Assembly (NCBI RefSeq): GCF_900184995.1 | Contig: NZ_LT860098.1 | Coordinates: 377,001-441,000 of the forward strand | Length of the DNA: 64,000 bases | Source: Konateibacter massiliensis | Lineage (GTDB): Bacteria > Bacillota > Clostridia > Lachnospirales > Lachnospiraceae | Direction of reading: 5' to 3' | Shown: positions 1 through 9,190 of the stretch, piece after piece | Position numbering within the stretch: position 1 is the first letter of the stretch | Layout of the letters: each line of letters begins with the position of its first letter | Made by a program: the position numbers and the translations under genes | The notes under the pieces: generated by a model | What the model was told of the DNA's origin: nothing | What the model saw: the letters and a program-made list of their open reading frames with translations, nothing else | Databases searched by the model: none

Positions 1-269
1 TCCTTTAAGTAACTCTTTGCTGTAACGGCGGAGATTATCACAATAATCACAACCACTCCCGCCCAAACCATCGTCAGCATTGTAAGGCTCTGTCCCATCA
101 TAGTCGCGGGAACAGCAAGCAGCTCAAATAAGACAAGCATCATGATACAGCCGTATAATACCGCTTTCAGCATTCCACTCTGTTTTTCCTTGGCAATCCT
201 TATCGGTACAATTCCCAGCAGTAATGCCACTACAAAAAAGAGAATTACCATCTCAAAGCTCTTTAGCAT
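1..269 (-). CDS. Multi-pass membrane protein, N-terminal part only
   Basis: An open frame runs off the left edge of the window; its first 89 codons are visible. The ATG begins one base after the TAA of the upstream rfbD-like gene on the same strand, so the two are very likely co-transcribed. The visible part has three hydrophobic segments: one starting at residue 5, one around residues 38-55 and one around 68-82. A short basic stretch (RIAKEKQ) lies after the first. This looks like the start of a polytopic membrane protein of a surface-polysaccharide locus. The fragment is too short to assign a family. Existence and frame are fairly sure; function is unknown. Confidence 0.6.
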   Translation of the reverse strand, partial: MLKSFEMVILFFVVALLLGIVPIRIAKEKQSGMLKAVLYGCIMMLVLFELLAVPATMMGQSLTMLTMVWAGVVVIIVIISAVTAKSYLK

Positions 270-270
270 T

Positions 271-1110
271 TTATAAACTCTCCATGTATTCCTTAATAGC
301 CGTTTCCCACGGCATAAAAGTAAAATCGGTTGTAAGCTTTAGCATATAGTTTTCTAATACTGAATATGCCGGTCTCACCGCCGGTGTCGGATATTCTGCT
401 GTTGTGATAGTCTCCACCTTGGTAGATTTCCCTGCAAGTCTGAATACTTCTTTCGCAAACTCTGCCCAATTGCAAGAGCCCTCGCATGTTCCGTGGAACA
501 ATCCATAGTTTTCTGTCGAAACTAGATATGCTATCATTTTCGCAAGCTCAGAAGCACTTGTCGGTGAGCCGAATTGGTCCCCGACTACTCTTACCTTATC
601 ATTTGTCTCTGAGAGGCGAAGCATTGTCTTTGCAAAATTTTTGCCGTCTCCATAAAGCCAAGCCGTTCTGATAATGAAGTAATCCTTTGCAAAATCCTTC
701 ACAAAATTCTCTCCCGCAAGCTTGCTTGCTCCATATACTCCCTGCGGATTTGTGGCGTCAAACTCAATGTATGGTCTTGTCCCATTTCCTTCAAATACAT
801 AATCTGTGGAGATATGAACCATCTTTGCTCCGACTTCCGTTGCTGCAATACTTAAGTTTCTTGGTCCGATTGCATTAATTCGGTATGCATTATCCTGGTC
901 TGTCTCGCAAACATCCACATTTGTGTGTGCCGCACAGTTAATAATCGCATAAGGCCTTACCTCGCGTATCATTTTTACAGCCGCATCCAAATTTGTTATA
1001 TCAAGCTGCTCTGTATCTGTATTTATTAGCTCATAGTCTGTGTTGGCATACTGCTTATTGATTGCTCTTCCTAATTGACCGTTACCGCCGGTTACTAACA
1101 ACTTTTTCAT
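271..1110 (-). CDS. rfbD: dTDP-4-dehydrorhamnose reductase
   Basis: This is a 279-residue SDR-family protein of the usual RfbD length. It reduces dTDP-4-dehydro-L-rhamnose to dTDP-L-rhamnose with NAD(P)H, the last step of rhamnose donor synthesis, in the cytoplasm. The Rossmann glycine motif TGGNGQLG lies at residues 7-14, the catalytic STD triplet at 101-103 and the YxxxK pair at Tyr126/Lys130. A GGAG-type ribosome site precedes the ATG. rfbA, rfbB and rfbC are not in this window, so they must be elsewhere or beyond the left edge. A gene for a membrane protein follows one base downstream and a GT2 gene precedes it. It could also be read as a generic sugar-nucleotide reductase, but the motif set and length favour RfbD. 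Confidence 0.9.
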   Translation of the reverse strand: MKKLLVTGGNGQLGRAINKQYANTDYELINTDTEQLDITNLDAAVKMIREVRPYAIINCAAHTNVDVCETDQDNAYRINAIGPRNLSIAATEVGAKMVHISTDYVFEGNGTRPYIEFDATNPQGVYGASKLAGENFVKDFAKDYFIIRTAWLYGDGKNFAKTMLRLSETNDKVRVVGDQFGSPTSASELAKMIAYLVSTENYGLFHGTCEGSCNWAEFAKEVFRLAGKSTKVETITTAEYPTPAVRPAYSVLENYMLKLTTDFTFMPWETAIKEYMESL

Positions 1111-1182
1111 TATAATCTCCTGTTTATCTTTCTTTTCTATATCATTCCCTGATTTATCTATTTTCTTCCATATATACTATCA

Positions 1183-2139
1183 CTATTTTTTATCTACTGC
1201 AAATAAAAAATGCATATTTTTTCTTTCTTCCAGCTTATGTAGTTCCATTTCAAAGTCTTGTCTGTTTTTCTGTTCAATGCTCGCCAGTATAAGACCTGCA
1301 AAAAAAGAGAGAAGTGCCGCCATCGCCACAAACCCACATACAATAAGTGTAGGAATTCTGCTCACCAGCCCTGTTTCTAGAAATTCCATAAAAATCGGAA
1401 TAAAAAATCCCATACTTAGCACAAACAATACTGCCGCCAGCAGAGAGAAAAACTGCATCGGTTTATAGATGCGAAACAGTCTGGCAATTGTTTTCATCAC
1501 CTTTAGTCCATCTGAATAAGTATTCAATTTTGATTCACTGCCAACCGGCCTGTCCCTGTAATCAATAATTACATTTTCCACTTTCATATTTTTATCAATC
1601 GCATGAACACTCATCTCGGTCTCAATCTCAAAGCCCTTTGACAAAACAGGGAACGATTTAACAAATTGATAACTAAATGCACGATACCCTGTCATAATAT
1701 CCTTAATATCGCTTTGAAATAACAGATTAATCAAGAGGCAGACAAAGGAATTTCCGAAATTATGAAACTTTCTTTTATTTTCAGTAAAGTAGGTCGAGGA
1801 CAGCCTGTCTCCCACTACCATGTCTGCCTGATAGCTTAACACTTTATCAATCATGCTTCTTGCGTATTCCGCCGGATAGGTATCATCGCCATCCGTCATG
1901 ATATAGCATTCCGCATTAATTTCCCGAAACATTCTCCTTATTACATTGCCCTTCCCCTGCATATATTCCTTCCGAACCACGGCACCCGCACGTTTGGCTA
2001 TATCTGCCGTGCCGTCTGTCGAATTATTATCATATACATATATGGTTGCTTCCGGCAGATTTTTCTTAAAATCTTCAACAACCTTTTCAATGGTTTTACT
2101 TTCATTATAGCAAGGTATCAATACTGCTATTTTATCCAT
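1183..2139 (-). CDS. GT2 glycosyltransferase with C-terminal membrane segments (polyprenyl-phosphate sugar transferase type)
   Basis: The 318-residue protein starts with a GT-A nucleotide-sugar fold: LIPCYNE at residues 7-13, a DNNSTDGT segment near 37-44 and the metal-binding DGDD at 83-86. Two hydrophobic segments near residues 230-250 and 265-290 anchor it to the membrane. This layout is that of dolichyl/undecaprenyl-phosphate sugar synthases (GtrB/DPM1-like), which load a sugar onto a lipid phosphate for extracytoplasmic transferases such as the ArnT-like protein encoded at 4538-6064. The start is supported by GGAGG upstream. It is transcribed away from the 2283 gene, so the 143 bases between them hold divergent promoters. 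The sugar donor cannot be told from sequence. Confidence 0.85.
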   Translation of the reverse strand: MDKIAVLIPCYNESKTIEKVVEDFKKNLPEATIYVYDNNSTDGTADIAKRAGAVVRKEYMQGKGNVIRRMFREINAECYIMTDGDDTYPAEYARSMIDKVLSYQADMVVGDRLSSTYFTENKRKFHNFGNSFVCLLINLLFQSDIKDIMTGYRAFSYQFVKSFPVLSKGFEIETEMSVHAIDKNMKVENVIIDYRDRPVGSESKLNTYSDGLKVMKTIARLFRIYKPMQFFSLLAAVLFVLSMGFFIPIFMEFLETGLVSRIPTLIVCGFVAMAALLSFFAGLILASIEQKNRQDFEMELHKLEERKNMHFLFAVDKK

Positions 2140-2282
2140 TTTTCTTCCTCCGTAAAATTCGTCTTACACCCCTCTTATCATAAACGATTCTTATGAAATA
2201 GGCAAGTCATACACATATTGCTTTTTGGGATAAAATTTAGTATTCTTAAACAAAATATAATTTATATTGTAAGGAGTTATTT

Positions 2283-3560
2283 ATGAAAAACTTTATAAAG
2301 CATTTGGGCAAAGGAGCCCTAGCTTTTATTCTCGTCTTTTTTTTAGGATTCGTGTTACTTTTTTTCAGTCATCTGCTTCCTTCTGAGAGAATCGCTCTGC
2401 ATGTTCGAGAATCCGGCAGTGTCCTTCAGACCGAAACTGATTATTGGGTTATCACACATGGTGATATTTCCTCTACCCTGGACAACTTTACCGATGCCAT
2501 CATGCTGCTTTCCGCAGGATATACAGGTGACGGAAGCCTGCTTGAGAAAACCGTGTACAATTACCGCATTTACGAAAAAGGAGCAACAAAAGGGGAATCT
2601 TGCTTGGTTTGCGGAATCCTAACGGGAGATTCGCTTCGAGTCCACACATATGAGTGGTACTGGCAAGGATTTCAGACTGTCTTAAAGCCTTTGCTTTTAT
2701 TTTTTAATCTCACCGAGATAAGAAACTTAAATATGTTTGTTATTATTTCAAGCATTGTGCTGATATGCCTGCTGTTGCACCACCGAAAAAAAACTGCATA
2801 TATCCTTCCTTATATAACAGCCCTTTGCTTTTTAAATTTGGGAACTATTTTTATGTCCCTACAGTACTCCACTATTTTTCATCTGGCATCTGTCTCGATG
2901 ATTGTTATGCTGCTGTTTTATAACAACGATAAATTCCGCTTACATATATGGATGTATTTTATGATTATCGGTATGTGCACCAGCTATTTTGACTTTCTTA
3001 CCTACCCAATTATGGTGCTAGGCTTTTCCTTGATTTTATACTTTATATTGAGCGAAGAAGAAAAGCTTATCCCTGCAATCGGGAAAGCTGCCGGTTTTTC
3101 CTCCCTCTGGTTTATTGGTTACCTTGGCATGTGGGCTTCTAAATGGATTCTTGCCTCTCTTGTCACCGGAACCAACCAAATCTCAAAAGGATTGAGCAAA
3201 TTCCAAGAGCGAAGCAGCAATACAATAGGAGAAACCTCTTTTACCTGGGTTGAAATGATGCAGAACATGAAGAGCTATTTGGAAAATGGTGTAACCTTAT
3301 ACTTGGTTGCCGCTTTACTTTTTGCTTCCCTTCTTTTCATTTTAATAACAAAAAGCTATCGTCAAAAGAATAAATGGATTACATCACTTATGCTCCTAGG
3401 TATCTCCGTTTATCCTTTTATCTGGTATACAATTGCGGCAAATCACAGTATGCAGCACAGCTTTTTTACTTTTAAAAGTATGGCGGTATTTGTCTTTGGT
3501 TTTAGTTCCCTTTTCATGCCATACGTAGACTTAGGACTTATCAAGTCTTCCAAAGTATGA
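2283..3560 (+). CDS. Polytopic membrane protein of the surface-polysaccharide locus, function unknown
   Basis: This 425-residue protein has an N-terminal membrane anchor (about residues 12-30), then about 110 extracytoplasmic residues, then eight or so hydrophobic segments to the C terminus. The layout, a large first outer loop followed by many helices, resembles GT-C type glycosyltransferases. No signature motif is certain enough to name the activity. The ATG has AAGGAG at good spacing. It begins a rightward run with the core-2-like transferase (3605) and the ArnT-like transferase (4538), with gaps of 44 and 15 bases, which suggests an operon. Best guess is a lipid-linked-sugar transferase or polysaccharide assembly factor. 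Confidence 0.6.
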   Translation: MKNFIKHLGKGALAFILVFFLGFVLLFFSHLLPSERIALHVRESGSVLQTETDYWVITHGDISSTLDNFTDAIMLLSAGYTGDGSLLEKTVYNYRIYEKGATKGESCLVCGILTGDSLRVHTYEWYWQGFQTVLKPLLLFFNLTEIRNLNMFVIISSIVLICLLLHHRKKTAYILPYITALCFLNLGTIFMSLQYSTIFHLASVSMIVMLLFYNNDKFRLHIWMYFMIIGMCTSYFDFLTYPIMVLGFSLILYFILSEEEKLIPAIGKAAGFSSLWFIGYLGMWASKWILASLVTGTNQISKGLSKFQERSSNTIGETSFTWVEMMQNMKSYLENGVTLYLVAALLFASLLFILITKSYRQKNKWITSLMLLGISVYPFIWYTIAANHSMQHSFFTFKSMAVFVFGFSSLFMPYVDLGLIKSSKV

Positions 3561-3604
3561 TATACTTTGAAAGATTATAGATTAATTATAAGTGAGGTAT
3601 ATCC

Positions 3605-4522
3605 ATGAAACATGCATACGGCATTGTTGCATTCAACAACTGGGAGCTGTTGGAGAGACTGATTACACTTCTTGATGATGAACGCAATGACCTTTACCTT
3701 CATATTGATAAAAATATAAAACTAACAAATATAGAACGCTTTCAGGCATTAGCCAAACGCTCGCATGTCTTTTTTTTAGAGCGCCTGGACGGAAGCTGGG
3801 GAACACCGGGACTTGCCGATATACAGCTCGAATTTTACAAGACAGCCACAAAAAAAGATACTTATGAATATTATCATCTTTTATCGGGTGTGTGTCTTCC
3901 CTTGAAAACGCAGGATGAGATACACGACTTTTTCAAGCAGAATACCGGCAAGGAATTTGTTCACTTTGTCTCAAAACCTCCTGTGGAGGACCATCTATAC
4001 AAACGCTATTCTCTCTACCACTTTTTCCTTCGCTATGTGCGAGGAGACGGATTTTTTAGAAAAGCACTCCTTGGCGTTATCGGAGAAAAGATAAGCGTCG
4101 CACTGCAAACCTTGTTTCGAGTTGACAGGCAGGCAGATATCAGGGATATCTTAAGCTATGGGTCAAACTGGAGCAGCGTGACACATGAGCTGGCGGTTTA
4201 CGCAGCGGAGCGTATTGAGGAGATCAAAAAAAGAACCCGCTATACTTTCGCACCGGATGAATGCGTTTTGCAGACACTTGTGTATTCCTCCCATTTTAAG
4301 GACAGGCTTTACTCTATGGAATACAACGATGACTATCACGCAAATCAGCGCTATATTGACTGGACGAGAGGCAATCCTTATGTATGGACCGCAAAGGATT
4401 ACGACGAGCTTATGAACTCCGATTATCTCTTTGCCAGAAAATTTGACTGGTCAACAGACAGTGAAATTATAGAGCGTATTTGTCAGGAAATTTTGAAAAA
4501 GCAGCAAACCACCATGGAATAG
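3605..4522 (+). CDS. Core-2/I-branching type beta-1,6-N-acetylglucosaminyltransferase (GT14-like)
   Basis: The 305-residue soluble protein has family hallmarks: an N-terminal AYGIVAFNN strand, the HIDKN motif near residue 36, the LDGSWGTPGL segment near residue 60, YYHLLSG near residue 95, and a conserved PDECVLQT segment near residue 217. Family members transfer GlcNAc (or xylose) from a UDP donor to form a branch. In bacteria they act on exopolysaccharide or cell-wall glycans. It sits between two membrane proteins of the same operon, 15 bases before the ArnT-like gene. A ribosome site (GAGG) precedes the ATG. Family membership is well supported; donor and acceptor are not known. Confidence 0.8.
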   Translation: MKHAYGIVAFNNWELLERLITLLDDERNDLYLHIDKNIKLTNIERFQALAKRSHVFFLERLDGSWGTPGLADIQLEFYKTATKKDTYEYYHLLSGVCLPLKTQDEIHDFFKQNTGKEFVHFVSKPPVEDHLYKRYSLYHFFLRYVRGDGFFRKALLGVIGEKISVALQTLFRVDRQADIRDILSYGSNWSSVTHELAVYAAERIEEIKKRTRYTFAPDECVLQTLVYSSHFKDRLYSMEYNDDYHANQRYIDWTRGNPYVWTAKDYDELMNSDYLFARKFDWSTDSEIIERICQEILKKQQTTME

Positions 4523-4537
4523 CAAAAGGGGAACTAT

Positions 4538-6064
4538 ATGAAAAAAGCATATGATACAATTATTAATTTTTTAAATCGTTTTTATATACCGATTTTTGTG
4601 TTGCTGTCCGCCGTACTCTTCTATTTGTGCTTCTACCGCCTTGATGTCAAGTGGGTAGCCGCATGGGATGAGGCAAGGCACGGCATTAACGCCTATGAAA
4701 TGTATAAGAACAAGGATTTTATTGTAAATACCTATAATTATGAAAATGATTATTGGAATTTAAAACCGCCTCTGAGCTATTGGGGCATTATGCTTGGCTT
4801 CAGGCTTTTTGGTTTTCAGGTATTTTCCCTGCGGTTTTACAGTGCCCTTTGTTATTTTATTACCTGTGTGGCTGCAAGCCTTTTTGTAAAGCGTTCCAGC
4901 AAGCTTGCTTCTCTCTTTACAATGGGATTTTTCTGCGCAAGCGGCCTTGCCTTTGTCGCACACATGGCGCGTGCGGGAGATGCCGATTCCATGTATGTCA
5001 TGTTTTTTACGCTCGCGATGCTTGCGATGATGCTGATTCATGAAAATAAAAAAATGCTCTATGTGAGCGGTCTGTGTTTTGCACTTGCCTTTCTCACAAA
5101 AAGCTGGCATTCCGGCATGATTGTTATAATCGGGGGACTTTATCTGCTTCTTACCGGAGAAATCAAAAAATTAAAATTAAAGGAATGGCTTTTCTTTTTC
5201 CTTTCCTTTAGTGTACCGCTTCTGCTCTGGGCAATCGCGCGCTTTATCGCCGACGGACCGACATTTTTTATTGAAATGCTGCAGACAGATTTACTGAATC
5301 GTACACGCGAAGCTGCTGAAGGGCATGAATTCCCTCTCGCCTTTTATTTTGAATATATCTTCAAGGGCTATTATCAAAATATGGACGGCTCCTATAATCT
5401 CATCGGAAAGGACGAGACGTCGGTTAATTATATTTACAGTTTTATTCTGGGTATTTGTGCAGTCGGTGCAATCTATTTTCACCGGACCTTCCAGAAGGAG
5501 AATATTAAAAAGTTCCTCGGCTACGTACTTTGGTTTTTTATTCCGTTTGTGGCATTCTCTCTTACCAAGACGAAATTAGTATGGTATGTATACCCAACAC
5601 TTATTCCGCTCGCCATGGTAGGGGGCATCTACACTGCCAAGCTGCTAGGCTCCAAAGAAGTACTATATAAGGCAAGATGGACATTGCTTGTTGTTGCAGC
5701 ATTTTTCCTAATTAAATATACAAACCTGAATGTTTCTGCTATTCAATCAGTTTCTGGGGATACCTTCCAAGATTTTATTGCAGAAAGCGTATCACAGGAT
5801 TCTGCTTATGCAAGTTCAAACGCCTATCTCTTTCTAAACGGCGGCGAAGAACCTTTGAGTGAGTGGTCGCAGGACCAGCTGTTCCTCGGTGAAATCAGTG
5901 GCGATTACCGTTGCATGAGCGGCGGAATAGACGGATTTTTAGCAGAGGAAAACGAAGGCGTACTCTACATTTCCGCAGATTATTATGAACAGTTTAAAGA
6001 GGAGCTTACGTCCTACACGATCTTATCCCAGACCGGAGATTATTACTTATTGAGTAACCGATAG
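4538..6064 (+). CDS. ArnT/PMT-like GT39-type membrane glycosyltransferase
   Basis: A 508-residue polytopic protein with the GT-C signature in its first outer loop: the acidic motif WDEARHG near residue 42 and KPPLSYW near residue 77. About eleven hydrophobic segments follow, then an outside C-terminal domain of roughly 110 residues. Family members take a sugar from an undecaprenyl- or dolichyl-phosphate carrier and attach it to an extracytoplasmic acceptor; the GT2 proteins encoded nearby could load that carrier. The GGGG ribosome site is 5-9 bases before the ATG. It is the last gene of the run, followed by a strong hairpin terminator at 6121. The transferred sugar and the acceptor cannot be told. 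Confidence 0.85.
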   Translation: MKKAYDTIINFLNRFYIPIFVLLSAVLFYLCFYRLDVKWVAAWDEARHGINAYEMYKNKDFIVNTYNYENDYWNLKPPLSYWGIMLGFRLFGFQVFSLRFYSALCYFITCVAASLFVKRSSKLASLFTMGFFCASGLAFVAHMARAGDADSMYVMFFTLAMLAMMLIHENKKMLYVSGLCFALAFLTKSWHSGMIVIIGGLYLLLTGEIKKLKLKEWLFFFLSFSVPLLLWAIARFIADGPTFFIEMLQTDLLNRTREAAEGHEFPLAFYFEYIFKGYYQNMDGSYNLIGKDETSVNYIYSFILGICAVGAIYFHRTFQKENIKKFLGYVLWFFIPFVAFSLTKTKLVWYVYPTLIPLAMVGGIYTAKLLGSKEVLYKARWTLLVVAAFFLIKYTNLNVSAIQSVSGDTFQDFIAESVSQDSAYASSNAYLFLNGGEEPLSEWSQDQLFLGEISGDYRCMSGGIDGFLAEENEGVLYISADYYEQFKEELTSYTILSQTGDYYLLSNR

Positions 6065-6120
6065 GACAAAACAAAGCGGACAAGTCCGCATTAACTCCCT
6101 AGTCCCTTGATTTAAACAAA

Positions 6121-6157
6121 GGCTGTAACCAAATTCATGGTTACAGCCTCTTTTTTA
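6121..6157 (+). terminator. Rho-independent terminator, probably bidirectional
   Basis: A perfect 10-bp stem (GGCTGTAACC with GGTTACAGCC) and an 8-base loop are followed by TCTTTTTT. On the other strand the stem is followed by TTTGTTT. It lies between the converging ArnT-like gene and the acyltransferase gene, so it can serve both. Confidence 0.9.
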
Positions 6158-6174
6158 ATCTTACTCTCAACGAA

Positions 6175-7227
6175 TTACTTTTTCTTCCAAATCACTCTTC
6201 TTAATCCATACAAAACAAGCATTTCTGCCAGCGATATGACCGTCAGCACCGCCATAAACAGCAATACTGCTTCTTTGTATCCCAAGCCTTCCCAGAAGGT
6301 TCCAAACAGTGAAATCACAAATATTTGATTTAAGAACATTGGATAACTTATTTTTCCCAAAAAGTTGACTGCCGCATTGGAAAACAGCTTCTCTGTGTGG
6401 GTTTGACCTGAAAATGCAAGTATCACCGCAGATGCAAGCAGAGCAATTACATAGAAGTCTGTCTGCGTATGTCCCACACCTGCCATCAGTATCATTGCCA
6501 AAATAAATACTGCAATTTCACTGCCTGTCAGCAATAGCCTTGTTTTGCCCTTCAGCTCTTTCTTCCCTATCGCAATACTTGCATAATAGGAAATACCGCC
6601 TAAGCACATTCCCGCAAATGCTCGCATCAGCGCATCTGATATATCGAATATCTTAGCGCCTCCCCACACATCGATGCTTTCCGCATTTTTAGAGAAAAAA
6701 CAATAGATAAGCAGGACTGACAGAGGCATAACAAATTTCACAAACTTTTTCTCCCACAGTTCCAGCAGAGTATAGATAAAATAACCTGCCAAGAGCATAG
6801 CCGAGATATACCACGCCGGATAGTTATAAAGCACAAACCCCTTTAATCCGGATATCTGCAAAAAAGAAAGCTCCCAGACAGACTTACCGAGACTAACCAG
6901 CCACTTTCCAATGCCCGCTCTTTCGCTTAGCATGCTAAATGAAAAAATCATAAAAAACGAGATGATATAATATGGATAAAGATTTTTTATTTTATGGACC
7001 GTAAATTTCCATGCGCTTATCTCTTTTCTCGCTTCCCTGTTTTTATAAAAGCTTCGAAACAGCAGATAGCCTGACACAAGGAAGAAAAACTCCGTAGCCG
7101 CATATGCTCCGTCAAAATAGGGCGTTTGTCCAAAATAAGAATTGCTAAAATGCATCACAGCTATCGCCGCAATCAATAGAAAACGCATAAGCTCTATAGA
7201 GCCGTTTCGTCCGTTTTGTTCTTTCAT
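6175..7227 (-). CDS. Acyltransferase 3 family membrane protein
   Basis: A 350-residue protein with about ten membrane segments and the AT3 N-terminal layout: SIELMRFLLIAAIAVMHF near residues 10-27, with the catalytic-type His near residue 26, followed by an FFLVSGYLLFR segment. AT3 proteins move acyl groups, usually acetyl, from cytoplasmic donors onto sugars of surface polysaccharides. It is the last gene of a leftward run: FdtB-like, FdtA-like, GT2, GtrA, this gene. No FdtC-type hexapeptide acetyltransferase is seen here, so this protein may acylate the amino sugar or the finished glycan. A run of G-rich ribosome-site sequence precedes the ATG. Confidence 0.85.
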   Translation of the reverse strand: MKEQNGRNGSIELMRFLLIAAIAVMHFSNSYFGQTPYFDGAYAATEFFFLVSGYLLFRSFYKNREARKEISAWKFTVHKIKNLYPYYIISFFMIFSFSMLSERAGIGKWLVSLGKSVWELSFLQISGLKGFVLYNYPAWYISAMLLAGYFIYTLLELWEKKFVKFVMPLSVLLIYCFFSKNAESIDVWGGAKIFDISDALMRAFAGMCLGGISYYASIAIGKKELKGKTRLLLTGSEIAVFILAMILMAGVGHTQTDFYVIALLASAVILAFSGQTHTEKLFSNAAVNFLGKISYPMFLNQIFVISLFGTFWEGLGYKEAVLLFMAVLTVISLAEMLVLYGLRRVIWKKK

Positions 7228-7253
7228 TTCTTCCCCTCCCCCTTTTCTTTCCT

Positions 7254-7745
7254 TCAGTTGGTGCTTGCCTTAAACGCCCACTTTTTATTCAGAATAAAAT
7301 TAAGCGGAATTGTAACGAGCAAGCTGATCAGCGGTGATATATATTCCGGCAGATGTAAAATTGCAACCCACAAAAATAACAGCGCTGACGAGCAGACATA
7401 TCCGCCTGCGTAAGACATTACACATTTTATAAACGCTCTTATAAGGGAACGCTCTTCGCCGTCCTGCTTTTTGAATACATACTTATTATTCCAGTAAAAA
7501 GCATTGATGATGCCTGCCATATAACCGATAAAATAGCTCACCTGATAGTGAATGCCGATTGCAACACAAATCACATATACCACATAAGTAAGAAGCGTAT
7601 TGGAAAGACCCACCATTCCAAACTTGACAAACTGCATCAGACTCTGCCATTTTTCTTCCGGAATCTGAATTCCAAACAATCCTGCCAGCCAAAAAACAAT
7701 TTTTCGTGCCAGGCTCTCAACAAAGTTCCAAACTGTATTTAACAT
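7254..7745 (-). CDS. GtrA-family membrane protein
   Basis: A 163-residue protein with four membrane segments and the GtrA layout, including FVKFGMVGLSNTLLTYVVY. Family members are thought to help flip or hand over polyprenyl-phosphate-linked sugars made by a GtrB-type GT2 enzyme, and such a GT2 gene is directly upstream. I chose the inner ATG at 7745 because AAAAGGAG lies seven bases before it; the longer frame from 7805 adds 20 residues with no ribosome site. It continues the leftward operon into the acyltransferase gene 26 bases later. Confidence 0.85.
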   Translation of the reverse strand: MLNTVWNFVESLARKIVFWLAGLFGIQIPEEKWQSLMQFVKFGMVGLSNTLLTYVVYVICVAIGIHYQVSYFIGYMAGIINAFYWNNKYVFKKQDGEERSLIRAFIKCVMSYAGGYVCSSALLFLWVAILHLPEYISPLISLLVTIPLNFILNKKWAFKASTN

Positions 7746-7812
7746 AAAGCAACTCCTTTTAAATAGTGTGCGTGAACATAATATTTTTCTTTCATACAAA
7801 AACATGAGTCAA

Positions 7813-8757
7813 TTATGACTCATGCTCCTTGCTGTCTTTCTCTACAATTTCATCCACAATATACGGCGGTCTGTTTCTGGACGCATCAAGCGCTCTCCAG
7901 ATATATTCACCGATAATTCCAAGCATCAACATAATAAGCCCTGAAGAGCATAAAAGCATTGCCATCAAGGAGGTCCATCCCTCTACATCCACATCTGTGA
8001 AAAATCTCTGGAACACTATAACAAGTGCCCATATCACAGAAGCTCCGAAAAAGAGAACGCCCACTCCCGACATAAACCGCACCGGAAAATAGGAAAAACT
8101 CATCATCGAATCAAGTACCAACTTAACCTTTTTTGACAGGGTCCATTTGGATTCCCCGATTTCTCTTGCCCCGCGGTGAAAATAAATCATATCCCGCTTA
8201 AAGCCTACCCACAGCACCTGAAGCGTAAGCGCTGAATTTTTCTCATCCAGCATACGAAGCACCTCAATCACTTGGCGGTCTATCAAATAACAGTCAAATC
8301 CTCCCTTTGGCATGGAGGACATAATAAACTTTCTTACAATCGCATAATACAGGTTTGCAAAAATTTTTTCCATAAGGCCGTCGTCTCTGTCCGCTCTCAC
8401 GGCAAGAACAACCTTATTTCCTTTTTCCCAGCTTTCCTTCATTTCCAGTATAAGCTCTGCCGGCTCTACAAGATCAGCCTGCTTCACAACGGCACAATCC
8501 CCACTGCAATTCATAAGTCCAGCAAGAACCGCCGCGTGCTCGCCGTAGTTTTTGGATAGCTTGACCAACTTGACATTATCATCAAGCGCCTTAATCTGAT
8601 TCATGACATCCCATGAATTGTCCTCGGAGCCGTCATCCACAAAAACAATCTCGTAATCACCTAATTTTTCTAATATTTTCGCCTTTAAATCTTCATATAA
8701 AAGCATAATCGTATCTGCATTATAATATACCGGAACGATAATCGACAATTTACTCAT
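7813..8757 (-). CDS. GT2 glycosyltransferase with two C-terminal membrane helices (GtrB/ArnC-like)
   Basis: A 314-residue protein with the GT-A start (IIVPVYYNADT), VFVDDGSEDNSW near residues 38-50, and two hydrophobic segments near 229-250 and 263-285. It should move a sugar from a nucleotide donor to undecaprenyl phosphate at the inner membrane face. Its start overlaps the end of the FdtA-like gene by 8 bases and GtrA follows, so a natural reading is that it loads a dTDP-3-amino-3,6-dideoxyhexose onto the lipid carrier. The usual DxD is replaced here by a KQADLVEP segment, as in many GtrB-like enzymes. The specific sugar is inferred from neighbours. Confidence 0.85.
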   Translation of the reverse strand: MSKLSIIVPVYYNADTIMLLYEDLKAKILEKLGDYEIVFVDDGSEDNSWDVMNQIKALDDNVKLVKLSKNYGEHAAVLAGLMNCSGDCAVVKQADLVEPAELILEMKESWEKGNKVVLAVRADRDDGLMEKIFANLYYAIVRKFIMSSMPKGGFDCYLIDRQVIEVLRMLDEKNSALTLQVLWVGFKRDMIYFHRGAREIGESKWTLSKKVKLVLDSMMSFSYFPVRFMSGVGVLFFGASVIWALVIVFQRFFTDVDVEGWTSLMAMLLCSSGLIMLMLGIIGEYIWRALDASRNRPPYIVDEIVEKDSKEHES

Positions 8758-9169
8758 TTGAAACTCCTACTTCCCTCAAAAACTCATCATAATCTCGTAT
8801 ATATTCGGAAGAATCATAATGCTCACTTGCCAGAACAAGAAGCACAGAGTCTTCTGAAAAATCATACATATCCTTCCATACATTGATTGGAAGATAAAGC
8901 CCCATACGGGGTCTGTTTAACTCTATCACTTCGGTCTCTACACCGTTATCCACCTTAACCTTGGAGGTGCCGCTCACATTAATCATGACAAATTCTGTCT
9001 TCTTGTTCGCATGCTGTCCTCTCACTACCTCTGAATCAGAGCCGTAAATATAAAAAACGCGCTTGATCGCAAATGGGATATCCATCTCTCCTTCTACGAC
9101 AACAAGATTACCTCTATCATCACCCAAATCCTTAAATTCCAAAATCTTATATTGATCATGTATACTCAT
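8750..9169 (-). CDS. dTDP-4-oxo-6-deoxyglucose 3,4-ketoisomerase (FdtA/QdtA/WxcM-like cupin)
   Basis: A 139-residue single-domain cupin. Typical family segments are the DDRGNLVVVE stretch at residues 17-26, VFYIYG at 38-43 and the active-site RGQHA motif at 50-54 with His53. FdtA and QdtA convert dTDP-4-oxo-6-deoxy-D-glucose to the 3-oxo isomer (galacto or gluco configuration), the first branch step to Fuc3N or Qui3N. The PLP aminotransferase that would act next is encoded 21 bases upstream. Sequence reading alone cannot tell FdtA from QdtA, so no symbol is given. AAAGGAAA precedes the ATG. Confidence 0.85.
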   Translation of the reverse strand: MSIHDQYKILEFKDLGDDRGNLVVVEGEMDIPFAIKRVFYIYGSDSEVVRGQHANKKTEFVMINVSGTSKVKVDNGVETEVIELNRPRMGLYLPINVWKDMYDFSEDSVLLVLASEHYDSSEYIRDYDEFLREVGVSNE

Positions 9170-9190
9170 TATAAAGTATTTCCTTTCATT

